The notes: generated by a model not told the origin, from the letters alone. A stretch of DNA of 32,588 bases from Smithella sp. ME-1 (GCA_000495415.1 AWGX01000326.1:1-32588); one strand, 5' to 3'; shown: positions 16,444 to 25,268, counted from the first letter of the stretch. Translations and numbers: made by a program.

Positions 16444-16959
16444 TCAGCTATTTGCTGATTGTTCTGGAACTGCTTCTTCGTATTTTGTTGGGCATTTCAA
16501 TAGTAATTCAGACGCATAAAAAATGCCATCTTCCCCAATTTTACCGGTCATAATTGCCTGGGCTTCATTTTGTAACAAATCAGGCATCACACCTTCATAA
16601 ACAACAAAAATGCGATTTGCATCTGGATTGTTAACGGCCTGGTGTAATACCAAAGCCAAACCACCCTGGGCGTCAATTTCTTTGTTATCACCAGGTACAT
16701 GCGCTACTTCAAACTTAATGATGAGATTTTCAGTGTCATATTCAATCGTATCGCCTAATACAGCACCAGAGACTCGAATATCCTTACCGATTATTTCTTC
16801 CTGGCGTTCTTTGATTTCATCAACTGTGAGAAAATATTGTGCACCAGCTCTTGTATTGGTGATGATTAATAAAATAATCGCAGCAATGATGAGAATTCCG
16901 CCAAAGACAAATTTCTTTTGACTGCCTTTTGCAGGTGTTGTTAATGTAGCGTCTTGCAT
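16444..16959 (-). CDS. ccmE: Haem chaperone CcmE, Cys-type (CxxxY)
   Basis: A 171-residue protein with one N-terminal membrane helix (about residues 17-35) and the CcmE OB fold (YFLTVDEIKER, then DIRVSGAVLGDTI, IIKFEV and VVYEGVMPDLL, GKIGEDGIFYASELLLKCPTKY). CcmE holds haem covalently and passes it to CcmF. In the classical protein the haem-binding motif is HxxxY; here it is C156-PTK-Y160. Cys-type CcmE proteins are known in archaea and some Desulfovibrio-like bacteria. GGAGG precedes the ATG. It is the first gene of the operon; the 165 AT-rich bases upstream should hold the promoter, but I see no unambiguous -35/-10 pair. Confidence 0.94.
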   Translation of the reverse strand: MQDATLTTPAKGSQKKFVFGGILIIAAIILLIITNTRAGAQYFLTVDEIKERQEEIIGKDIRVSGAVLGDTIEYDTENLIIKFEVAHVPGDNKEIDAQGGLALVLHQAVNNPDANRIFVVYEGVMPDLLQNEAQAIMTGKIGEDGIFYASELLLKCPTKYEEAVPEQSANS

Positions 16960-17124
16960 GAAACCTCCAATGTAACAAAGTTATTTATTACTATTTTTCC
17001 ATACTGAGATTAATATAGGGTTAAATTTATAATCAATAAAAAATATCTCTATTATCAGAATTACGGAAATTATAACATCCAAATATTTCTTAATTAATAC
17101 GAGATATATTAGAAGTAATTAATA

Positions 17125-18351
17125 TTAGGTCTTTTTCTTCCACTGAATCTGATTTTTTACCAATATGTCTTCAATCATGTGAATAAAATCAACTTTAGGT
17201 GAAAAGATGAATTCACTCGTTTCTAACTGATGTATGATTAATTCAGCAATCTTTAATGCGGATGAAGGTTTTCCGATGTTTTTTGCATTTTCTGTTGTTT
17301 GTCTGAGACATTCTTTTTCGTTAAAAAATAAATGACCTAGAACCTGAATAAATTCATTCGGATTTTTTGTCCAAAAACCTGCATTGCCATCCTGGACAAA
17401 TTTTGCATTTCCAGACTCTTGTCCTGGGATAACATCGATTAATATCATTGGTAATCCGGAAGCCAATGCTTCTGTAACAATTAAACCCCCAGCTTTGGTT
17501 ATTAATAGATCCGATGCGTGCATGAATTCCGGCATTTGATCAACAAACTCATACAAATGGGTTTCGTGATGCCAATCAACTTCTTTTAATTCATTATATA
17601 ATCTTTGGTCTTTCCCGGTTACGACCGTGAGTTGAAACGGAAACCCAGAATGATTTAAAATATCCAAATTCACTTTAAAATGCTCAACGCGTTTACTTCC
17701 AACTGCCAGAATTGTGGTGAGATCAGAATTCCAGCCTAGACTTTTTCTGAGCTCTTGTTTTGATTCTGTCAATTGAAAAATCCTGGGGTTTACAGGAATT
17801 CCAATCACACATATATTATCAGGCTTGACTCCAGCTTCTATCGCATCGTTACGTACGATTTCTGTAGGAACAACTAACCAATCCACCTTATCGTTAAACC
17901 AGATTTGGTGGACGGTTGCCAGATCTGTGACGATGGTAACCATTGGAATATTTAATCGATGCAAAGACTTAACAGCAACAAAAGGAGCCTGGTATAAAGG
18001 GTATGTATTAATAATGATATCAGGTTCATGCTCTTCGATTACATCATTAATGACCTCAAATAATGAAACAACCAGAATGGTTTCGAGAATTGTTACAGGT
18101 ATGGGTGAATCACTTAAATCATAACCGAACTTGTAAAGCTCAGGAACATCACGAACCCATTTGTCATATTCACTTTGGGATTCTTTGATGAAAAATGGTG
18201 CTTTTTTGTTGTCTAACGGATTGACCAATGAAATTTGATATCTGGCTGGAAATAATTCTTCAATCGCTGATTGAATGGCTAAGGATGCACTCCTGTGACC
18301 AAATCCTGCATCTGCAGTCAGGATTAGAATTTTCTTTTTTTGTGTTTCCAT
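17125..18351 (-). CDS. GT28 glycosyltransferase, MGDG synthase/diacylglycerol glucosyltransferase-like
   Basis: A 408-residue GT-B enzyme. The N-terminus ILILTADAGFGHRSASLAIQ has the GxGH motif of the MGDG synthase/UgtP branch, which binds acceptor lipid; VVTDLATVHQIWFNDKVDWLVV and the nucleotide-sugar site TKAGGLIVTEALASGLPMIL in the C-terminal half complete the pattern. These enzymes transfer glucose or galactose from UDP-sugar to diacylglycerol at the membrane surface. Donor and acceptor cannot be decided from sequence. The gene follows the CinA-like gene by nine bases with GAGG before the ATG, so both are probably on one transcript. Confidence 0.85.
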   Translation of the reverse strand: METQKKKILILTADAGFGHRSASLAIQSAIEELFPARYQISLVNPLDNKKAPFFIKESQSEYDKWVRDVPELYKFGYDLSDSPIPVTILETILVVSLFEVINDVIEEHEPDIIINTYPLYQAPFVAVKSLHRLNIPMVTIVTDLATVHQIWFNDKVDWLVVPTEIVRNDAIEAGVKPDNICVIGIPVNPRIFQLTESKQELRKSLGWNSDLTTILAVGSKRVEHFKVNLDILNHSGFPFQLTVVTGKDQRLYNELKEVDWHHETHLYEFVDQMPEFMHASDLLITKAGGLIVTEALASGLPMILIDVIPGQESGNAKFVQDGNAGFWTKNPNEFIQVLGHLFFNEKECLRQTTENAKNIGKPSSALKIAELIIHQLETSEFIFSPKVDFIHMIEDILVKNQIQWKKKT

Positions 18352-18360
18352 ACACGAACC

Positions 18361-18873
18361 TCATTCCTCAGGTGGAAGATTTCCACCTAGAAAATCTAAC
18401 AAAATTTTCAGGGCATAATCAGATGATTGTTCTTTAATCTGTGTTCGACTTCCACAAAACACCTTTTGCCACGCCCAGGTACCTTTTTCTGAGGATAAAC
18501 TTATCCAGACCAACCCAACAGGTTTCCCTGGTAATCCCCCTCCAGGACCAGCGATTCCACTGATGGAAATGCCAATTAAATTTTCAAATGGAATCTCTTT
18601 TGAAAATAATTTTCTGACACCGTTAGACATTTCTAAAACGATTTCTCTACTCACAGCTCCAAATTTTTTCAATGTTGTCGGTTTTACACCTAATAAAGAT
18701 CGCTTGGCTTCATAGGCATATGCACAGACACCACCGATATAGTAATCAGAGGATCCAGGAACGTTCGTGATCCGATGGCTAACTAATCCTCCAGTACATG
18801 ATTCAGCAACAACCAGATTGTAATTCTGTTTTACCAATAAAGGACCAACTTCAACCTCTAATTCTTCCTGCAT
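18361..18873 (-). CDS. CinA C-terminal domain protein, nicotinamide-nucleotide amidase
   Basis: A 170-residue stand-alone CinA C-terminal domain (PncC family): VVAESCTGGLVSHRITNVPGSS at about residues 20-41 with the catalytic Ser/Thr region, YEAKRSLLGV, FGAVSREIVLEMSNGVRK and SISGIAGPGGGLPGKPVGLVWISL. The family deamidates nicotinamide mononucleotide to nicotinic acid mononucleotide, recycling the NMN made by NAD-dependent DNA ligase. The N-terminal MoCF-like half of full CinA is absent, which is common. The start at 18873 follows AAGGAG six bases upstream; a longer frame to 18972 has no support and would overlap the divergent GH1 start. Confidence 0.92.
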   Translation of the reverse strand: MQEELEVEVGPLLVKQNYNLVVAESCTGGLVSHRITNVPGSSDYYIGGVCAYAYEAKRSLLGVKPTTLKKFGAVSREIVLEMSNGVRKLFSKEIPFENLIGISISGIAGPGGGLPGKPVGLVWISLSSEKGTWAWQKVFCGSRTQIKEQSSDYALKILLDFLGGNLPPEE

Positions 18874-18965
18874 CAGATTTCTCCTTATAATATAGAAAAC
18901 TATAACCTTATTCCAATTATAATTTGCAAACACTTTAATGAAATAATTAGACAAGGAAAAACAAT

Positions 18966-20294
18966 ATGCCATCTGCTACATTTCACTTTCCATCTGGATT
19001 TTTGTGGGGAACCTCAACTTCTGCTTATCAGGTGGAAGGAAATAATACAAATACAAATTGGTATCAATGGGAACAAATTCCAAATAAAATTTTTGAGAAT
19101 CAAACAGCAGGCAAAGCCTGTGATTGGTGGTCTGGTAGATGGAAAGAAGATATGGATCGAGCTGTATTGACCCACCAAAATGCGCATCGACTGTCTATTG
19201 AATGGAGCCGCATACAACCTGAAATTGACAGATGGGATGAATATTCTTTAGACCATTACAGAGAGATTTTAAGAGGGCTAAGAGATCGAGGAATTTCCCC
19301 ACTCATAACCTTGCACCATTTCACAGAACCAATTTGGCTATCCGAAATTGGTGGTTGGGAGAATGATTCTATTATTTCCTATTTTGAGAAATTTGTAAGT
19401 AAGGTAGCAGAAGGCTTGAAAGAGTATTGCCAATTGTGGATCCCGATCAATGAACCAAACGTCCTTGCCCACCAGGCTTATATTGAAGGCAACTTTCCAC
19501 CTGGTAAAAATAGTTTGCAATCCAGTTTTCATGCATTATCCAATATGATCAAAGCGCATATATCAGCTTATACAACAATAAAAAGAATCTCTCCGACGAG
19601 TCGAATTGGGACAGCCATAAATTATCGCGCCTTTTGGCCAGAAAGTGGGAATAATCCTTTTGATAGATGGATGACAAAATTTCTTGACCATCAATTTAAT
19701 GATTCCTTTATGAATGCCCTCAAGTTCGGCAAATTACAATACGCTCTCAAAAATGAAAAAATTTCCGATGTTCACGGGAATTATGATTTTATTGGATTAA
19801 ATTATTATTCCGGGGATGAAGTAAAATTTGATTTACTGAAACCAAAAGAATTATTTCACCAGAGAACATATCCAAAATTATCTGAAATTAGTGAGAATGG
19901 TTCTATTGCAAATGTTCCCAATGGCTTCGAAAAAGCAATTCATTGGGCATTAAAATTCAGTTGCCCTATCATTATCACCGAAAATGGTATTGAAGACTCA
20001 AATGATTTATTGCGACCTCAATATTTGGTAGAACACGTCCATAAAGTTTGGCGAGCAGCTAACTTAAATTATCAGATTAAAGGATATTTTCATTGGACGC
20101 TTGTAGATAATTTTGAATGGGAACGAGGTTGGTCTCAAAGATTCGGTTTATGGCGGTTGAATTTACAGGATCAAACCAGAATTAAAACAAAAAGCGCTGA
20201 TCTTTATTCACAAATTTGTAAAACCAACTCACTTTCCAGTGAAATGGTAAATAAATTTGCTCCATTGGTTTATTCAAAAATCTTTCCTGGATAG
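18966..20294 (+). CDS. Glycoside hydrolase family 1 beta-glycosidase
   Basis: A 442-residue TIM-barrel enzyme that hydrolyses beta-linked glucosides or galactosides. GH1 marks: FPSGFLWGTSTSAYQVEG near the N-terminus, the HRLSIEWSRIQP strand, the acid/base Glu163 in WIPINEPN, and the nucleophile Glu339 in PIIITENGIED, then YFHWTLVDNFEWERGWSQRFG that lines the sugar site. Both catalytic residues are present, so it should be active. There is no signal peptide, so it is cytoplasmic. It is transcribed away from the CinA-like gene and ends ten bases before the convergent histidine kinase stop. AAGGAA lies upstream of the ATG. Confidence 0.94.
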   Translation: MPSATFHFPSGFLWGTSTSAYQVEGNNTNTNWYQWEQIPNKIFENQTAGKACDWWSGRWKEDMDRAVLTHQNAHRLSIEWSRIQPEIDRWDEYSLDHYREILRGLRDRGISPLITLHHFTEPIWLSEIGGWENDSIISYFEKFVSKVAEGLKEYCQLWIPINEPNVLAHQAYIEGNFPPGKNSLQSSFHALSNMIKAHISAYTTIKRISPTSRIGTAINYRAFWPESGNNPFDRWMTKFLDHQFNDSFMNALKFGKLQYALKNEKISDVHGNYDFIGLNYYSGDEVKFDLLKPKELFHQRTYPKLSEISENGSIANVPNGFEKAIHWALKFSCPIIITENGIEDSNDLLRPQYLVEHVHKVWRAANLNYQIKGYFHWTLVDNFEWERGWSQRFGLWRLNLQDQTRIKTKSADLYSQICKTNSLSSEMVNKFAPLVYSKIFPG

Positions 20295-20303
20295 ATAAAT
20301 CCG

Positions 20304-21692
20304 TTATTTTTTCAGTTCCGGTATAGAAATTATCTTCTTCGGTAATAAAACTGTGAAGGTTGTGCCCACACCAATTTCCGAATCAACATGAATACTTCCA
20401 TTATGCAAGTTGACAATAAATTGAGAGATAGATAGACCTAATCCAAACCCTGAACTGTGACTTCTTGTACGTGATTTTTCTCCTCGATAAAACCGGTCAA
20501 ATATTTTCTGTAGATCTTTTTTGGCAATGCCTGGTCCATTATCTTCGATTCTAATTTTTGCATTTTCACCTTCGTTCGACAATTCAATGATTATTCTTCC
20601 ACCTTCTGGCGTATATTGAATGGCATTTCCCAATAAGTTAAGCAGTACTTGCTTTATTCGGTCGCGATCACCTTGCATTTCAATCTGATCCATTTTTTGG
20701 ATTGTAATTGTCAATCGATCTGCAGCTAGGGTTTGAACATGTTGAAAAACTTCGCACAGTAATTCATCGAGTGAGAAATATCTGATGTCTAATGGCATTT
20801 CACCAGCCTCTGCCTGAGAAAGAAATAACAAATTCCCCACCAACCTTGATAACCTGTCAACTTCATTTTCAATACTGACCAGAGATTCAATATCATATTG
20901 TTTAAATTTTTTCATCAATCCAACTTCGCCTTTTATCACCGTCAAAGGGGTTCTGAGTTCATGACTGATATCTGTTACGAGTTGCTTTTGGGATTGTAAT
21001 ATTTGATCTAACCTGCCAAGTGTTTCGTTGAATGCAAAAATTAATTGGCCGACTTCATCTTCCTTTTGTTCTGCAGGGATTGGAATCCTTCTTGAAAGAT
21101 CATACGTTTCGGTAATTTCCTTTGCAAATTCAGTTACTGTCATTAATGGCGTTAGGGTTTTTTTTGTCATAATCCAACTGATCAAAGCAGCAACAATTAA
21201 TGCAATGATCAATAAAATGACAAGAACAATCGCCAATGTTCTGAGCGTGATGTCCACCAAGGTCAAGTCAATTGCTACTTGTAAAATTCCCACTGGTCCA
21301 CGTGATGTTTCTAATGGGACTGTCAGCACTCTCAGGCGAGTTCCTCCGATACTGCTATTTCGATAAAAAATTTGACCCTGTCTTAATCCGTTTTCATCTA
21401 AAGCAGCGGAATAAATGCTGGGCTTTGAAAATAATAATTGGTTCGAATTTTTCCAAATCTGGACATATTGATTTTCAACAGGCAGGAAATCAAAAATTCT
21501 TTCAGAAATAATCTGATTTTCTGGAGTCACACTAAGTCCATCTATGATTCTTTGTGCAGATAAAGATATTCGTTGGTCGATCTGATCCAATAAAATTGCA
21601 TTTACAAGACCATAAACCAATAATCCTAAAATTGCCAGAACTCCCCCAATCAATCCTGTGAATAATAATGTCAGTTTTGATTGTAATGACAT
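20304..21692 (-). CDS. Sensor histidine kinase, OmpR-partner type
   Basis: A 462-residue membrane kinase: helix 1 at about 8-30, an extracytoplasmic domain of about 115 residues, helix 2 at about 150-174, a HAMP domain, then the HisKA H-box with His244 (DISHELRTPLTVIKGE), N box NLLGNAIQYTPEGG, G1 DNGPGIA, F box FDRFYRGEKSRT and G2 GFGLGLSIS. All catalytic boxes are intact. It starts at ATG 21692, overlapping the response regulator stop by one base (TAATG), so the two form one coupled unit. The stimulus is not evident; the sensor domain has no motif I recognise. Confidence 0.95.
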   Translation of the reverse strand: MSLQSKLTLLFTGLIGGVLAILGLLVYGLVNAILLDQIDQRISLSAQRIIDGLSVTPENQIISERIFDFLPVENQYVQIWKNSNQLLFSKPSIYSAALDENGLRQGQIFYRNSSIGGTRLRVLTVPLETSRGPVGILQVAIDLTLVDITLRTLAIVLVILLIIALIVAALISWIMTKKTLTPLMTVTEFAKEITETYDLSRRIPIPAEQKEDEVGQLIFAFNETLGRLDQILQSQKQLVTDISHELRTPLTVIKGEVGLMKKFKQYDIESLVSIENEVDRLSRLVGNLLFLSQAEAGEMPLDIRYFSLDELLCEVFQHVQTLAADRLTITIQKMDQIEMQGDRDRIKQVLLNLLGNAIQYTPEGGRIIIELSNEGENAKIRIEDNGPGIAKKDLQKIFDRFYRGEKSRTRSHSSGFGLGLSISQFIVNLHNGSIHVDSEIGVGTTFTVLLPKKIISIPELKK

Positions 21693-22372
21693 TAAGGTGT
21701 TTCGCGCATCACATATCCGACCCCCCGAACGGTGTGAATCAGGCGGATTTCTCCTTTTTCTTCTATTTTTTGACGCAAATAACGAATATATACATCAAGC
21801 ACATTGCTTTCACCACCAAAATCATACCCCCAAACACGATCAAATATTACTTCTCGGGTTAATACCTGTCTGGGATGACGTAAGAATAGTTCAAGTAAAT
21901 CATACTCTTTTGCAGTCAAATTTATTGTTCTTCCCCCACGATTTGCCTGACGAGTGGAGGTATCTAATACCAGGTCAGCCATGCTCAAAGTTAAGGTTCT
22001 TTCAGACTTTGTTCTTCGAAGTAAAGCTCTGATTCGAGCAGTCAATTCCTCAATTTCAAAAGGTTTGACCATATAATCATCAACACCCGCATCAAGTCCC
22101 ATTACCCTATCACTGGTAGTATCTTTTGCAGTGAGCATAATGATAGGGACATTATCTTCTGTCGAACGAATTCTGTCACAAAATTCCAGACCATCCATTC
22201 CAGGTAACATCCAATCAAGAATAATTAAATCGGGATGGAATTTTGTATATTCATTTATTCCCTTCTCGCCATCTAATGCAGTTTCCACATTGTAACCTTC
22301 ATAAGTTAATGTCCTTTTTAGAACCCTAACAATGGCTTGATCATCTTCGACGATTAAGATCCGCTCATTCAT
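21692..22372 (-). CDS. Response regulator, OmpR/PhoB family
   Basis: A 226-residue two-domain regulator. The receiver has the acidic pocket (VEDDQ), phospho-acceptor Asp53 in [13 protein letters not shown], Thr81 and Lys103 ([10 protein letters not shown]). The C-terminal winged helix carries [25 protein letters not shown] and [17 protein letters not shown] residues (here [14 protein letters not shown]), ending RGVGYVM, all typical of DNA-binding OmpR family members. GGAGGGAAGATC precedes the ATG. It is cotranscribed with the kinase downstream. An AT-rich 176-base region separates it from the divergent RNase D gene and holds a TATAAT and an inverted repeat that could be its own target. Confidence 0.96.
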   Translation of the reverse strand: MNERILIVEDDQAIVRVLKRTLTYEGYNVETALDGEKGINEYTKFHPDLIILDWMLPGMDGLEFCDRIRSTEDNVPIIMLTAKDTTSDRVMGLDAGVDDYMVKPFEIEELTARIRALLRRTKSERTLTLSMADLVLDTSTRQANRGGRTINLTAKEYDLLELFLRHPRQVLTREVIFDRVWGYDFGGESNVLDVYIRYLRQKIEEKGEIRLIHTVRGVGYVMRETP

Positions 22373-22397
22373 GATCTTCCCTCCCGCAGTAAGTTAA

Positions 22398-22443
22398 AAA
22401 TCTTGATAATTTTTTAAGATTTATTAATAACAGTCTAATTATA
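22398..22443 (-). promoter_or_regulatory. Candidate -10 box and inverted repeat upstream of the two-component genes
   Basis: On the minus strand a perfect TATAAT lies at 22443-22438, giving a predicted start about 60 bases before the response regulator ATG; the -35 region is only T-rich. Downstream, AAATCTT (22398-22404) and AAGATTT (22416-22422) form 7-base inverted arms 11 bases apart. Such a site may be an autoregulatory operator or a weak RNA hairpin; both are inference. Confidence 0.3.
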
Positions 22444-22536
22444 GAGTATCTTTAGCAAGTAAAAAAGGGGAATTGAAATTGAAATTTGCAACCTTTCAGG
22501 CATTTCTTACTTTAAGAGACTGTTCTCCTGATGCAT

Positions 22537-22542
22537 TATAAT
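22537..22542 (+). promoter_or_regulatory. -10 box seven bases upstream of the RNase D start (leaderless transcript)
   Basis: A perfect TATAAT ends six bases before ATG 22549. With normal spacing transcription would begin on or next to the ATG. No ribosome binding site is seen upstream of that ATG, which fits leaderless initiation. The -35 region is weak. Confidence 0.5.
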
Positions 22543-22548
22543 CATCAC

Positions 22549-23691
22549 ATGAAAAGTAATGTCATTCACCCTGCAATTTTAATTGAAACAACCTGCCAAC
22601 TTTTGAAAATGATATCCGATTTAAGAAATCAACCTTCCATTGGTGTTGATACAGAATCGAATAGTCTCTTTGAGTATCAGGAAAAAATCTGCCTAATCCA
22701 ATTTTCCACCATTGAGCAGGATTATTTAGTTGACACGATTAAACTGAAAGAATTATCACCATTAAATGAAATTTTTTCATCAGATGCAATTGAAAAAATT
22801 TTCCATGCCGCTGAATATGATTTAATGTGCTTGAAAAGGGATTTCCATTTTGAATTCAATAATATTTTTGACACCATGATTGCATCAAGAATTCTGGGAT
22901 TCCGTTCAATTGGATTGCAATCACTACTCAAGGAGTATTTTGATGTCGATGTTGAAAAGAAATATCAACGCGCAAATTGGGGAAAGAGACCGCTGCCAAA
23001 TGAGATGCTGCAGTATGCACAATGTGATACCCATTATCTGATTGAATTACGAAAGATTCTCCTTGAAAAATTGAAACAAGAAAAAAAATGGGAATTAGCT
23101 ACTGAAGATTTCAATAGAATGACCTGCGTGGATGCATTTGTCAACAACAAAAATAACGATCACTATTGGAAAATCATAAAAGGTAATTCATTATCACCTC
23201 AACAGGAAAATGTTTTAATTGAGATCTACTTCTTAAGAGAAAAACTTGCCAGACAATTAAATCGTCCACCCTTCAAGGTGTTTGGAAACCTGTCAATTGT
23301 CGAATTAGCAAAAAAATTGCCAAAAAATGAAAATCAATTGAATAATATCAACGGATTATCTCCGAAATTGATTCAAAAATATGGTGAACAAATTTTACAA
23401 GCAATAATTATTGGTTTAAATCAGGTTTCTAACAATAGAAAGGAGAAAATTCGACCAGATCAACTTTTCTTACTAAAATATGACGCTTTGAAACATTGGC
23501 GAAAGCTAAAAGGAATTGAGATGTCGGTTGAATCTGATGTTGTATTACCAAAAGAACATATGGAACAAATTGCGCATAAAAAAAATTGTGCGTTATCTGA
23601 TATTCAAGAAATTATGCGTAATATTCCCTACCGTTTCCAACAATTCGGAAAAGAAATTTATGCAATTATCGAAAGGATAGAATCAACATGA
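22549..23691 (+). CDS. rnd: Ribonuclease D-like 3'-5' exonuclease
   Basis: A 380-residue DEDDy exonuclease with HRDC-like C-terminal helices, involved in trimming 3' ends of tRNA and other stable RNAs. The exonuclease motifs are IGVDTESNSLF (Exo I, Asp and Glu), FHAAEYDLMCL (Exo II) and YAQCDTHYLIEL (Exo III, Asp and Tyr). ANWGKRPLPNEML precedes Exo III as usual. The start is set at ATG 22549: an in-frame ATG at 22531 lies upstream of the TATAAT box and could not be in the transcript. The stop overlaps the next start as ATGA, coupling it to another RNA-processing nuclease and suggesting an RNA-maturation pair next to a tRNA gene. Confidence 0.92.
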   Translation: MKSNVIHPAILIETTCQLLKMISDLRNQPSIGVDTESNSLFEYQEKICLIQFSTIEQDYLVDTIKLKELSPLNEIFSSDAIEKIFHAAEYDLMCLKRDFHFEFNNIFDTMIASRILGFRSIGLQSLLKEYFDVDVEKKYQRANWGKRPLPNEMLQYAQCDTHYLIELRKILLEKLKQEKKWELATEDFNRMTCVDAFVNNKNNDHYWKIIKGNSLSPQQENVLIEIYFLREKLARQLNRPPFKVFGNLSIVELAKKLPKNENQLNNINGLSPKLIQKYGEQILQAIIIGLNQVSNNRKEKIRPDQLFLLKYDALKHWRKLKGIEMSVESDVVLPKEHMEQIAHKKNCALSDIQEIMRNIPYRFQQFGKEIYAIIERIEST

Positions 23692-25082
23692 AAATTCATT
23701 TTTTAGGGGCAGCAAGAACAGTTACCGGGTCTCAAATCCTGATAGAAGTGAATGGTGCAAAAATTCTATTAGAATGTGGTCTCTTTCAAGGCAAACGAGC
23801 TGATACGTATCAATTCAATCAGAGTTTTCAATTTTCTCCTAAAGAGATTGATGCATTACTTCTTTCACATGCTCACATAGATCATAGTGGTAATATCCCA
23901 AATTTGGTTAAGCAAGGATATTCAAACCGGATTTTTGCTACCTCTGCTACAGTCAGCCTGGCGGAAATCATGTTACGGGATTCAGGTTACATTCAGGAAT
24001 CTGATGTACAGTATGTCAATAAAAAACGAGCGCGCAGAGGAGAACCGCCTGTAGACCCGTTATATACATATGAAGACGCTGAAATTGCCTGCGATTTATT
24101 TACACCTGTTGAATATAATCAAACTTTTGAAGTAGCTAAAGGGGTTAATGTTACATATGTGGATTCAGGACATATTTTAGGATCAGCATCCATCATCCTT
24201 GACATTAATGAGAATGGAAACAAGAAAAGATTATGGTTTTCAGGAGATATAGGTAGAGATAGACTACCTTTACTAAAAGATCCTGTAATACCTGTAAATG
24301 CAGATTATATGATTATGGAATGCACCTATGGTGATAAGAACCATAGAGACCCTGAAACAGCGTTCCTGGAATTCAGAGAAGTAACCATGAAAACAGTTGC
24401 GCGGGGAGGAAAAATTATCATCCCCGCTTTCGCTGTTGGACGAACGCAGGAACTCGTTTATTTTCTTAATCAGATGCTGGCAGCCGATGACATTCCCCCC
24501 ATTCCAATTTTTGTGGATAGTCCATTAGCAATCAACGCTACAGATATTTTCAAAAAATATTCACATCTATTTGATGAAGAAACCAAACGATTTATACAGG
24601 AGGGTAATCATAAAGCGCTCACCAGTCCGAAAATTTATTACACCAGATCAGTTGAAGAATCCAAGAAAATCAATGAAATAAAAGGACCTGCAATTATCAT
24701 TTCTGCCTCAGGAATGGCAGAAACAGGTAGGATTCTTCATCATTTAAGGAACAATATTGAAAACCCACTCAACACCATCATAATTGTTTCCTGGCAGGCA
24801 CCTCATACTTTAGGAAGACGTTTAGCCGAACGTCAAAAAACTGTCAGGATTTTTGGACAATTATTTGAAAGAAGAGCTGAAATAGCCACAATCGGTGGTC
24901 TATCTGCTCATGCCGGACAGGATAAATTACTTCTGTATGCATTGGGAACGCGCACCTCATTAAAAGGCTTGTTTCTTGTTCATGGTGAAAAGGATGCTGC
25001 ACAACCATTAATGGATAAACTCGAGGAAAAACAAATTGCTCCAGTTTATTTTCCAGATCGATCAGATTACGTGGAAATCTGA
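23688..25082 (+). CDS. Beta-CASP metallo-beta-lactamase RNase (CPSF73-like)
   Basis: A 464-residue metallo-beta-lactamase fold nuclease. The zinc ligands are in LLLSHAHIDHSGN (His61, His63, Asp65, His66), VDSGHILGSAS and WFSGDIGR. The beta-CASP insertion follows (MECTYGDKNHR, then IIIPAFAVGRTQEL, VDSPLAI, and IISASGMAETGRILHHL), and the last ligand is in GGLSAHAGQ. Proteins of this group act on RNA as endo- or 5'-3' exonucleases; bacterial members like this are often called RNA-specific ribonucleases. There is no KH domain. Coupled to the RNase D gene by ATGA. Confidence 0.94.
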   Translation: MKIHFLGAARTVTGSQILIEVNGAKILLECGLFQGKRADTYQFNQSFQFSPKEIDALLLSHAHIDHSGNIPNLVKQGYSNRIFATSATVSLAEIMLRDSGYIQESDVQYVNKKRARRGEPPVDPLYTYEDAEIACDLFTPVEYNQTFEVAKGVNVTYVDSGHILGSASIILDINENGNKKRLWFSGDIGRDRLPLLKDPVIPVNADYMIMECTYGDKNHRDPETAFLEFREVTMKTVARGGKIIIPAFAVGRTQELVYFLNQMLAADDIPPIPIFVDSPLAINATDIFKKYSHLFDEETKRFIQEGNHKALTSPKIYYTRSVEESKKINEIKGPAIIISASGMAETGRILHHLRNNIENPLNTIIIVSWQAPHTLGRRLAERQKTVRIFGQLFERRAEIATIGGLSAHAGQDKLLLYALGTRTSLKGLFLVHGEKDAAQPLMDKLEEKQIAPVYFPDRSDYVEI

Positions 25083-25093
25083 GATTCCTCTGC

Positions 25094-25099
25094 TATAAT
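25094..25099 (+). promoter_or_regulatory. -10 box of the tRNA-Ser gene
   Basis: A perfect TATAAT, 16 bases before the mature tRNA 5' end, just after the nuclease stop codon. The -35 position (GTGGAA at 25071-25076) is weak and lies within the upstream coding sequence. Confidence 0.45.
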
Positions 25100-25114
25100 T
25101 GGAGACGTTTTAGA

Positions 25115-25204
25115 GGAGAGATGCCGGAGTGGTTGAACGGGGCGGTCTCGAAAACCGTTGTGGTCTTTTATAGACCACCGAGGGTTCGAATCCCTCTCTC
25201 TCCG
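25115..25204 (+). tRNA. tRNA-Ser (anticodon CGA)
   Basis: A 90-base class II tRNA. The acceptor stem pairs GGAGAGA (25115-25121) with TCTCTCC (25197-25203), discriminator G at 25204. The anticodon stem GCGGT/ACCGT encloses the loop CTCGAAA, giving anticodon CGA for UCG codons. A long variable arm (TGGTCT/AGACCA) identifies a serine tRNA, and the T arm is GAGGG-TTCGAAT-CCCTC. The 3' CCA is not encoded (the sequence reads GCAAAA), so the CCA-adding enzyme is required. Confidence 0.97.
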
Positions 25205-25212
25205 CAAAAATA

Positions 25213-25250
25213 AAAAATGCTGTTCGCTAATCCAAACGAACAGCATTTTT
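25213..25250. terminator. Bidirectional intrinsic terminator
   Basis: AAAAATGCTGTTCG and CGAACAGCATTTTT form a 14-base-pair perfect stem with a ten-base loop. A T-run follows in both directions, so it can end the tRNA-Ser transcript on the plus strand and the SWIM gene transcript on the minus strand. Confidence 0.92.
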
Positions 25251-25268
25251 ATTTGGATACAATTCAAA

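Noticed and set aside
18889..18916. TTGGAA-16-TATATT as promoter of the CinA-like gene
   Set aside because: The predicted start would fall on the ribosome binding site itself, so it cannot make a usable mRNA with that site.
25067..25267. Minus-strand ORF containing RERDSNPR
   Set aside because: It is the antisense translation of the tRNA-Ser gene, a well-known spurious protein type.
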